The position numbers and the translations under genes are program-made. Of a DNA stretch of 33,269 nt, positions 26,524 through 33,269 are shown one piece after another. This DNA is from Actinomycetes bacterium. Its GTDB lineage: Bacteria > Actinomycetota > Acidimicrobiia > Acidimicrobiales > Bog-793. The notes beneath the pieces were generated by a model. It did not search any database. It was given only the letters and a program-made list of their open reading frames with translations, and was not told where the DNA came from. Position 1 is the first letter of the stretch, and each line of letters starts with the position of its first letter. Location of the stretch: contig JAJZLV010000088.1 of the NCBI GenBank assembly GCA_021803215.1, positions 1 through 33,269 on the forward strand, given 5' to 3'.

Positions 26524-27344
26524 TTCGAGCGACCCGGGAAGCCGGGACTTCCCGGCGCCTGCGGCAAGGCGTCGTAGCCTTCCTCGCCGGGCAGCAGGAT
26601 GCGCACGCCCTGCTCGGCGAAGACCATCTTCGGCAGGACGACCTCTACCTGTCGCGAGGCGGCTGCCTCGATGAGAGCGCCGGCCTCCTCGAAGCGGCCG
26701 ATCGCCTCCAGGTTCTTGACCGTGGGCAGCCACAGATCGATCTCGCCCGCATCGTGGCGGGCGAGGGCGACCGAGGGGCGGATCCAGGCCGAGTCGATCA
26801 CCTCGACGTCGTCGTGGAGGGCCTGCTGGCCTTCGGGGGCCGGGGCGACGAAAAAGCGGGTGTCGTAGCGTCTCGCCGATCCCTCCGGGGTCACCCAATG
26901 GCTGAAGTAGCAGAGGCGGCCGGCGTCCAAGAAGAGCTCCGCTTGCGCGACGAGGGTGGCGAAGTCCACCTCCTTCGCGTTGAGCCGGCGGCGGCCCTCG
27001 GCCAGCGCTCCAGCTCTCCCTCTTCGCTCGGAGCCGGGGGGACCCTGCTTGCTGCGGGCGAGGAGGATGCCTGCTTCTTCGAAGCACTCTCTGATGGCGG
27101 CTACGAAAAAGGCCAGGCCGTCTCTCCCGACACCGAGCAGCCGGCTCGCCTCCTCGTCGCTTCGCCCGAGGGTGCGGGCAAAGATCTGGCGGCTCGAGTC
27201 TCCCTTGTCGACGGCCCCGCCCGGGAACAGGTGGATGCCGCCCGCCCATTGCGACGACAGGTTGCGCCGCAGCATGAGGACTTCGAGTCCCTCGGCGCCG
27301 TCGCGCACGAGCATGAGGGTGGCGGCCGCCCTGGGGACGATCAC
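26520..27344 (-). CDS. NUDIX hydrolase (NUDT19-like, insertion in Nudix box)
   Basis: 'QWAGGIHLFPGGAVDKGD' ... 'AAIRECFEEAGILLAR' ; GTG start overlapping upstream TGA. Confidence 0.85.
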   Translation of the reverse strand: MIVPRAAATLMLVRDGAEGLEVLMLRRNLSSQWAGGIHLFPGGAVDKGDSSRQIFARTLGRSDEEASRLLGVGRDGLAFFVAAIRECFEEAGILLARSKQGPPGSERRGRAGALAEGRRRLNAKEVDFATLVAQAELFLDAGRLCYFSHWVTPEGSARRYDTRFFVAPAPEGQQALHDDVEVIDSAWIRPSVALARHDAGEIDLWLPTVKNLEAIGRFEEAGALIEAAASRQVEVVLPKMVFAEQGVRILLPGEEGYDALPQAPGSPGFPGRSK

Positions 27345-28234
27345 GCCACGAAGGTGCTAGAGGCCTCCATCGCATCAAGTATCTCGCTGATCGTCTCTCC
27401 GAACGAGCCGGGAGCCGACAGTGGCCATCCGTGGTTGCCTTTCACCACCCGTCCGTTCACCCCGAGGGCGCGGCACTGGTCGTCGAAACAGGCCCGGGTG
27501 ACGACCCGATCCTGTTCCGCCCAGACGACGGCAGCGGGGAGGCCCGCCTCTCGGAGCCGCTCGAGCTTGTCGCGCAGGTCCCCTTGGCGAATCATGCCGG
27601 CGAGAAGGCCGAGGCTGGCGGGGTGCCAGACGACGTTGTGGGAGAGCTCTCGCAGCAGCCCGAGAGCCGCCCGGGGAAAATGGCCGGTCGGGAACTCCGC
27701 TATCAGGTGATAGCACCAGTCCCAAAGAGGGCGATCGCGCAAGAGGCGCTCGGAGCTTCCGTCTCTCAGCCAGGCAGTCGTTCCGACCGAGCAGACGAGC
27801 ACGGCGGAGGCGACCAGCTCGGGCCGGTCGTGCGCGACCTGGACGGTGACCGCCCCTCCGAAGGAGTGCCCGACCAGGTGGACGGGCTCACCGTCGAGGT
27901 CGGAGCAGCTGTCCAAGAACGAGCTGACCGAGGCGGCGTAGTTCTCGAAGCGGAGGCCGAAGACGGGAGGGTCCGAGCTCTGGCCGAACCCGGGAAGATC
28001 CGGCACGACCAGGCGGTATCCCCGAGCGGCGATCTCCCGGGCCGCCGGCTCGTAGGCGAGGTGTCCGAGCCCCCAGCCGTGCAGCAGCACGACGGTGGGC
28101 CCGTCTCCCTCTATGAGGCCGTAGCCGAACGACCTGCCGGAGATGCGACACACCTCATGGGACATCGGTCTCTGGCGGGGAACGTTTGCCTCGAGCCGCG
28201 TCGAGAGGACCACAAGCGGTGAGAGACGCACCAT
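27341..28234 (-). CDS. Alpha/beta-fold hydrolase
   Basis: 'TVVLLHGWGLGHLAYEP', 'VHLVGHSFGGAVTVQVA', 'WAEQDRVV', C-terminal 'KGNHGWPLS'; start may instead be ATG 28165. Confidence 0.9.
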   Translation of the reverse strand: MVRLSPLVVLSTRLEANVPRQRPMSHEVCRISGRSFGYGLIEGDGPTVVLLHGWGLGHLAYEPAAREIAARGYRLVVPDLPGFGQSSDPPVFGLRFENYAASVSSFLDSCSDLDGEPVHLVGHSFGGAVTVQVAHDRPELVASAVLVCSVGTTAWLRDGSSERLLRDRPLWDWCYHLIAEFPTGHFPRAALGLLRELSHNVVWHPASLGLLAGMIRQGDLRDKLERLREAGLPAAVVWAEQDRVVTRACFDDQCRALGVNGRVVKGNHGWPLSAPGSFGETISEILDAMEASSTFVA

Positions 28235-28315
28235 CGTGCTGAAGCTACCCAGTCAGAGGGTCGGGTAGCGGGTTTTGTAGCTTTCCGCGCCCAGGGTGAG
28301 CGGGGCGCCGCTGGC

Positions 28316-28597
28316 TCAGGCCAGCCGCATCCTCCGGCCCGATCGCCTCTCGAGGAGCTGTTTCCGCTCGGCTTCGTTGAGGCCGCCCCAGATGCCGTGG
28401 GGCTCCTGGATGCGAAGGGCGTAGCCGAGACAGTCCTCCCGAACCGGGCAAGCCCGGCAGATCGCCTTCGCTTCTCGCTCGCGGCCGAGTCGCTCCTCCT
28501 TCCGCTCTACATAGGAGGGCGGGAAGAAGACGAGCGCCTGGGGGCCGCGGCAAGATGCTTTCAACTGCCACTGGTCGTCATGTTGATGGGCGACCAT
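28316..28597 (-). CDS. WhiB-family iron-sulfur transcriptional regulator
   Basis: Four Cys 'ASCRG', 'AICRACPVREDC' and 'GIWGGLNEAER'; GGGAGGGG RBS upstream. Confidence 0.96.
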   Translation of the reverse strand: MVAHQHDDQWQLKASCRGPQALVFFPPSYVERKEERLGREREAKAICRACPVREDCLGYALRIQEPHGIWGGLNEAERKQLLERRSGRRMRLA

Positions 28598-28793
28598 TTC
28601 CCCTCCCTCTCAGGTCACCGGGCAGCCGGACCCCCGTCAACGAAGGTTTCGTGCCCCCACAGCAACCCCCGTTCCCGGCTGTCTTCCCTGTTGCCAGGGT
28701 GACTGGCGCGACAGTACCGCCGAGGTTTCTGCTGCACAAGAGCTGAAAGACAAATCCTGACGGCGCCACAAGCAGCGATAGTGTCCCCCCGCG

Positions 28794-29780
28794 ATGGAGC
28801 CGAGAGCCTTTCTTACCCAGAGCCGGGTGCTGGTGGTGGCCGGCAAGGGCGGCGTCGGCAAGACGACAGTCACGGCTGCGCTCGCTCGTCTGGCAGCCGA
28901 CAGCGGCCTCAAGGTCCTCGTGGTCGCTCTCGACGACTCTGGCGCGCTCCCGAGCCTGTTCGGAGCCGATTCTTCGTTCTCCTACGACGAGCAGGTCGTC
29001 TACGAGTCAGGGGCTGGCTCGGTGGTGGCGAGGGTCCTCACCCCGGATGATGCCCTGGTCGAGTACTTGATGGACCATGGGCTGAAGCGGGTGGCCAAGC
29101 GCCTCGTCCAAAGCGGCGTCCTCGACGTTGTCGCGACGGCCATACCGGGCATAAGAGAGATCCTGGTACTCGGCAAGGTCAAACAGATCGAGCGGGCTGG
29201 GGAGTACGACCTCGTCCTGCTCGACGCCCCAGCGACCGGCCATGCCGTGCGGTTCCTCACGAGCGCCAGCGGTCTGCTCGACGCAGCCAGGGGCGGCCCT
29301 CTTCGCAGCCAGGCCTCCGATGTGATCGAGATGCTGCACGACCCCGGGCGCTGCCAGGTGCTGCTCGTGGCCTTACCGGAGGAGACTCCTGTGAACGAGC
29401 TCATCGAGACCGCCTACCGCTTCGAGGACGAGGTAGGAGTCCTCCTCGGTCCGGTCGTCGTCAACTCCTGCTACGAGCAGCTGGAGGGGCTTTCATCCGA
29501 GGTCGGAGCCGCCGCCGCCCTCGCTGGTGAAGAGCTCGAAGCACCCGTCCAGGCCGCCCTCGGGGAGGCCGCGGCCTTCCGCCTCGGACGCCAGGAGCTG
29601 CAGAGCGCTCAGCTGAAGCGCCTGAAGACCGAGCTGCCCCTGCCCGAGCTACGGCTTCCCCACCTCTTTGTGGCCGAGCTCGGCCCGGAAGAGGTTGCTC
29701 GCCTGGCGGCCGCCATCGGGAGCGCCGTCCAGGGGCTTGATGCCTCTGAGCTGGCGGCGGCCACCCGGAGAGCCATCTGA
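28794..29780 (+). CDS. ArsA/Get3-like ATPase, first of pair
   Basis: 'VLVVAGKGGVGKTTVTAALARLAA', 'YDLVLLDAPATGHAVRFL'. Confidence 0.92.
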   Translation: MEPRAFLTQSRVLVVAGKGGVGKTTVTAALARLAADSGLKVLVVALDDSGALPSLFGADSSFSYDEQVVYESGAGSVVARVLTPDDALVEYLMDHGLKRVAKRLVQSGVLDVVATAIPGIREILVLGKVKQIERAGEYDLVLLDAPATGHAVRFLTSASGLLDAARGGPLRSQASDVIEMLHDPGRCQVLLVALPEETPVNELIETAYRFEDEVGVLLGPVVVNSCYEQLEGLSSEVGAAAALAGEELEAPVQAALGEAAAFRLGRQELQSAQLKRLKTELPLPELRLPHLFVAELGPEEVARLAAAIGSAVQGLDASELAAATRRAI

Positions 29781-30892
29781 TGGGAGCGGACCTCTCCTGC
29801 CTCGTGCGGGAGCGCTCGACGGTGGTCTGCTGCGGCTCGGGTGGAGCAGGAAAGACCACCACGTCAGCCGCGATCGCTCTTGCCGGCGCGGCCGCCGGAC
29901 GCCGGGCTTGCGTCGTCACGATCGACCCGGCCCGCAGGTTGGCAGACGCCCTCGGTCTCGACGAGCTCGGCAACGACCCGAGGCTCGTCGAGGGCGACTG
30001 GCCGGGCGAGCTCTACGCCCTGATGCTCGATGCCAAGGGCACCTTCGACGACCTCGTCCGCAAGTACGCCGGCGACCCCGAACAGGCCGAACGCATTCTT
30101 GCCAACCGCCTTTACCGGAACCTGACGGCAGCGCTGTCGGGCACACAGGAGTACATGGCCGGCGAGAAGCTCTACGAGCTGTCTGAGTCCGGCCGCTTCG
30201 ACCTCATAGTCGTAGACACGCCTCCGACTCGCAATGCCCTCGACTTCGTCGACGCACCCGGCCGGCTGACGCGCTTTCTGGAGAACCGCTTCTTCCGCAT
30301 CCTGCTCATGCCAGGAAGGGCCTCGATGAAGGCGCTCTCTGTCGCATCCCAGACGCTGCTCCGGACCATCTCGAAAGTGGCCGGCAGCGAGATAGTGGAG
30401 GACGCCATCGCGTTCTTCAGGGCCTTCGAGGGGATGGAGCAGGGTTTCAGAGACAGAGCCAGACGGGTGGAGCAGCTTCTGGCCGACGAGGGCACCGCCT
30501 TCGTCCTCGTGGCCGCGCCCCGGCGGGACTCGGTGGCGGAGGCTCATTACTTCTCGAAGCGGCTCAAGGAAGCGGGCATCCCCGTGGCCGCCCTCATCAT
30601 GAACCGGGTTCTACCCGACTTCAAGGCTGGAGAGAGGACCGAGGGCAAGGCTCGCCAGCTCGTCATTCCCGAGGGCGTTGATGAGGCGAGGGCGGCGCTG
30701 CTGGCTCTCCGGAGGAACCTCGACGAGCTGGAGAAGGTAGCGGCCATCGAGCACGGCTATCTCGCCCAGCTGGAAAGGGGCGTGGAAGGTGAGGTGGTCA
30801 CCGTCCCCTATCTCGCAAACGATGTACACGACCTGGACGGCCTCCGCCTCGTGGCCGAGCACCTGGACGGGCAGATATCCTCCGGGCAATGA
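29780..30892 (+). CDS. ArsA/Get3-like ATPase, second of pair
   Basis: 'VVCCGSGGAGKTTTSAAIALAGA', 'VVTIDPARRLADALGL', 'FDLIVVDTPPTRNALDFVDAPGRL'; TGATG junction with previous gene. Confidence 0.93.
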   Translation: MGADLSCLVRERSTVVCCGSGGAGKTTTSAAIALAGAAAGRRACVVTIDPARRLADALGLDELGNDPRLVEGDWPGELYALMLDAKGTFDDLVRKYAGDPEQAERILANRLYRNLTAALSGTQEYMAGEKLYELSESGRFDLIVVDTPPTRNALDFVDAPGRLTRFLENRFFRILLMPGRASMKALSVASQTLLRTISKVAGSEIVEDAIAFFRAFEGMEQGFRDRARRVEQLLADEGTAFVLVAAPRRDSVAEAHYFSKRLKEAGIPVAALIMNRVLPDFKAGERTEGKARQLVIPEGVDEARAALLALRRNLDELEKVAAIEHGYLAQLERGVEGEVVTVPYLANDVHDLDGLRLVAEHLDGQISSGQ

Positions 30893-31314
30893 TCGAGATC
30901 CTCGTCGTGAGCGACGCTCCGACCGTGAGAGACGACGTGCGGGCGGCCATAGAGGACGACGAGACCGTCGTCCGCGAGCTGACAGACGGCCACGCCGTCC
31001 GCGCCGAGGTGGCGGAGGACCCGCCCGACCTGGTCATCACCGACATGCAGGTGGGGGCCATGGGCGGCGTCGCCATCTGCATGGATCTCCGCCTCGAGGC
31101 TTCGAGCGGCCGCCTGCCGCACGTCCCCGTGCTCGTCCTGCTCGATCGCCGGGCCGACGTCTTCCTCGCCCGTCGCTCGGAGGCAGAGGGCTTTGTCGTC
31201 AAGCCCTTCGACTCGCTTCGGTTGAGGAGGGCGGTCCGGACTCTCGTCGAGGGCGGGACCTACGAGGACGACTCCTACAAGCCGCTCCCACTCCCCTCCG
31301 AGCTCTCGAGCTGA
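30889..31314 (+). CDS. Stand-alone response-regulator receiver domain protein
   Basis: 'PPDLVITDMQVGAMGGVAICMDLR', 'EGFVVKPFDSLRLRRAVRTLVE'; ATGA junction with ArsA gene. Confidence 0.85.
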   Translation: MIEILVVSDAPTVRDDVRAAIEDDETVVRELTDGHAVRAEVAEDPPDLVITDMQVGAMGGVAICMDLRLEASSGRLPHVPVLVLLDRRADVFLARRSEAEGFVVKPFDSLRLRRAVRTLVEGGTYEDDSYKPLPLPSELSS

Positions 31315-31352
31315 GAGAGCCTGCCTCGGTTCCGGGAGCTCAGAAGACACTC

Positions 31353-32168
31353 GTGTTCCGGCGCCGGAGGACCTCCCAGCCAGAGCAGCCTCGGGCCCGC
31401 TCCGAGCTCGAGCTCGAGATCGAGCGCCGACTCTCGACTCTTGGGGATATGACGGCTCGTGAGGTCATGACCCCGCGGGTGGACGTCGTGGCGCTCGAAG
31501 AGCCGGTCTCCTACGAAGACGTGGCCCGGGCGGTTCGGCGCTCCGGACATTCGCATTTCCCCGTCTACGAGGGCGATCTCGACCACCTCTCGGGAGTCTT
31601 GTTCGTGAAGGACCTCTTTCATCTCGGTCCGCTCGGTTCGGCGACCGTCCCGAAGGCGCTCGAGACCAGCACGCGGCCGCGCCAGCCGTACGTGGTGCCC
31701 GAGTCCCGCATGCTGCTCGAGCTGCTGGCAGAGATGCGAAAGGCTCGACGCGGTTTCGCCGTAGTTGTGGACGAATACGGAGGCGTCGCCGGGGTACTAA
31801 CGATCAACGACCTCGTGAGCGAGCTGGTAGGCGATCTGCAAGACGAGTACGACGAGGCACAGCCGGCCGAGATCGAACGAGTCGATCAGACCCGCTGGCT
31901 GGTGGACGGGTCGACGTCGGTCGACGACGTGGTCGAGCAGACAGGAGCGCCGATCCCCGAGGGCGATTACGTCACCCTCGGGGGTTACCTGTTCGAGCTC
32001 TTCGGGCGGATCCCCGACGAAGGTGACTGCGTGGAGCAGGAGGGCTGGGGTTACAAGGTCACCGAGATGGACCGCCGGCGGATCGACAAGGTCGTCGTCC
32101 AAGCCCCCTCGAAAGGGGCGACTACGATGGAAGAGGACGACCGAGCATCAGAGGGCGAGGTCTTCTAA
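31353..32168 (+). CDS. CBS-pair plus CorC_HlyC domain protein (soluble CorC-like)
   Basis: 'MTAREVMTPRVDVVAL', 'SHFPVYEGDLDHLSGVLFVKDLF', 'FAVVVDEYGGVAGVLTINDLVSELVGDLQDEYD'; GTG start 31353, upstream part of ORF overlaps the receiver gene in another frame and is rejected. Confidence 0.88.
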   Translation: MFRRRRTSQPEQPRARSELELEIERRLSTLGDMTAREVMTPRVDVVALEEPVSYEDVARAVRRSGHSHFPVYEGDLDHLSGVLFVKDLFHLGPLGSATVPKALETSTRPRQPYVVPESRMLLELLAEMRKARRGFAVVVDEYGGVAGVLTINDLVSELVGDLQDEYDEAQPAEIERVDQTRWLVDGSTSVDDVVEQTGAPIPEGDYVTLGGYLFELFGRIPDEGDCVEQEGWGYKVTEMDRRRIDKVVVQAPSKGATTMEEDDRASEGEVF

Positions 32169-32169
32169 A

Positions 32170-32244
32170 CGGGAAGTGGCGCAGCTTGGTTAGCGCGCAG
32201 CGTTCGGGACGCTGAGGTCGCGGGTTCGAATCCCGCCTTCCCGA
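32170..32244 (+). tRNA. tRNA-Pro (anticodon CGG)
   Basis: Acceptor CGGGAAG/CTTCCCG, anticodon stem CAGCG-TTCGGGA-CGCTG, T-arm GCGGG-TTCGAAT-CCCGC; CCA not encoded. Confidence 0.95.
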
Positions 32245-32379
32245 CTCGAAAGGCCCTGGTAGAGGGACCGGGCGAGGGCCGGTCCTCATCGCAGTTTCAT
32301 CGCACATTCTTCGCACATCAGTTGGGCACGAGCCCTGAACGAGCCCCCTCGCCGGACCGAGCCGCTCTGAAGAGCGGAC

Positions 32380-32560
32380 TCTCCACCAAGGAGGAGGCCT
32401 GGCGATCGGCTGCACTGGCCCTGTTTGTCAGGCTGACCCGCGCCACCCACTACCGCCGGCGGCGCCCCGGCCGGGTGACGCCACGCCGGGCCCGCCCCTC
32501 GCCGGCGAACAAGCTCTCGGGCGACGAGGTCCAGGCCGTCTTGGACGTGCTGCGATCGGC
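32380..32560 (+). pseudogene. Fragment resembling the helper region of an IS3-family transposase ORFB
   Basis: 'LTRATHYRRRRPGRVTPRRARPSPANKLSGDEVQAVLDVLRS' in frame of ORF 32322, then loses transposase-like sequence; no DDE core present. Confidence 0.5.
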
Positions 32561-32565
32561 TACCG

Positions 32566-32841
32566 ATGGAGGCACGCGCCTACCCGATCGCCGTGTCCTG
32601 GAGCGCCGAGGACGCCGCCTGGGTGGCCGACCCCCCTCGACTGGGGATCTCCTGCTTGGCCCGTTGGTCCGCGGTCAGCCCAGTTGTGTTCATCGGAGGG
32701 CTTCGCTGGTGGAGATCGATGAGCCGTCCTCGGTCCGCGATGGGTCTCAAGGACGGTGCCGGACGACCACCCGTGCTTGCGCCGCGTGCGTTCGATAGCG
32801 ACGGTTCCAGGCTGACCCAGGTGGCAAACGACATGCTGTGA
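32566..32841 (+). pseudogene. Possible decayed HicB-like antitoxin remnant
   Basis: 'AYPIAVSWSAEDAAWVADPPRLG' resembles HicB N-terminus; 'ASLVEIDE' occurs in another frame downstream, and 'GLKDGAGRPP' returns in the first frame. Confidence 0.35.
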
Positions 32842-33269
32842 CCGGAGCCGGCGCGGCCCTCGTTGCAGTGCGGTCACAGGGTCGGGGACTTGCTCAGCAA
32901 AACGCAGTTGGGCTCCAGTGCAGCCCACCGTCGTTGGTGGTCCAGATCCTGTGCGGGTCCCCGATCCCCCTGCCGCCCTGCGAAGTCTCGGATCCAGCCC
33001 GCCTCGGATTGTCAATGGCCAAGTTGATGCACTCGCTGGTGGCCAGGAAAGTCCTCACCCCTCGTTGTCTCAGACTGACGGCTCGGCCGTTCTCCCTCCC
33101 TTCTGGCGGGCCTCTTTCATGCGGTAGGACTCTCCCGCGGTCGTCACCAAGGGGTCGCAAGGCTCGCTCTGAGCGTGACGCTCGCACCTCTGGACCCGGT
33201 TCCCGGCCTCTACATTCACCCTGACCACCGTCGGCGTCTCCGGCGACCTCCGGTCGATGGAGGCGAATA

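Noticed and set aside
26524-27378. N-terminal extension of the MBL ORF (25654-27378)
   Set aside because: Out-of-frame reading of the NUDIX gene; GTG 26523 with GTGA overlap is a better start.
30789-31352. N-terminal ~188 codons of the 30789-32168 ORF
   Set aside because: Overlaps the ArsA end and the receiver gene in a different frame with Arg/Pro-rich composition; the real CorC-like start is probably GTG 31353.
32245-32310. Short minus-strand peptide '...AQLMCEECAMKLR*' beside the tRNA as an integrase C-terminus
   Set aside because: Position fits an integrase end, but there is no catalytic RxxHxxR/Y motif or supporting upstream sequence.
32122-32415. Minus-strand ORF with 'GRRDSNPRPQRPERCALTKLRHFP'
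   Set aside because: This is a translation of the antisense strand of the tRNA-Pro gene, a well-known annotation artefact, not a protein.
1-33269. CRISPR array, prophage or biosynthetic gene cluster
   Set aside because: No regularly spaced repeats, Cas, phage structural or modular biosynthetic genes were seen in the window.

Overview
High-GC actinobacterial-type chromosomal window. About 26 coding regions and one tRNA are supported, and most of the sequence is ordinary core genome. From left to right: a flippase-like membrane protein with an embedded degenerate kinase domain; an LLM/F420-type oxidoreductase; a phosphofructokinase with PPi-type active-site residues; an RsbV/RsbW/RsbU-like partner-switching module with an uncharacterised 167-aa protein; a PLP decarboxylase; a DEDDh exonuclease; a histidine phosphatase; two c-di-GMP proteins; a beta-class DNA methyltransferase with a C-terminal nuclease-like domain; two divergent glutamine synthetases plus a GlnR-like regulator; ErpA, RidA and Mrp; an alpha/beta hydrolase, NUDIX and MBL operon; WhiB; an ArsA-like ATPase pair with a receiver protein and a CBS/CorC protein; and tRNA-Pro(CGG). 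The last ~1 kb after the tRNA looks like a decayed accessory region with IS3-type transposase-like and HicB-like fragments. The best candidates for follow-up are four 11-bp-phased direct repeat units in the glnA/glnA2 intergenic region, the MTase C-terminal domain, the third protein of the partner-switching operon, and the asymmetric ArsA pair. I did not find an obviously new defence or mobile system. All family calls are from reading motifs; no searches were run.
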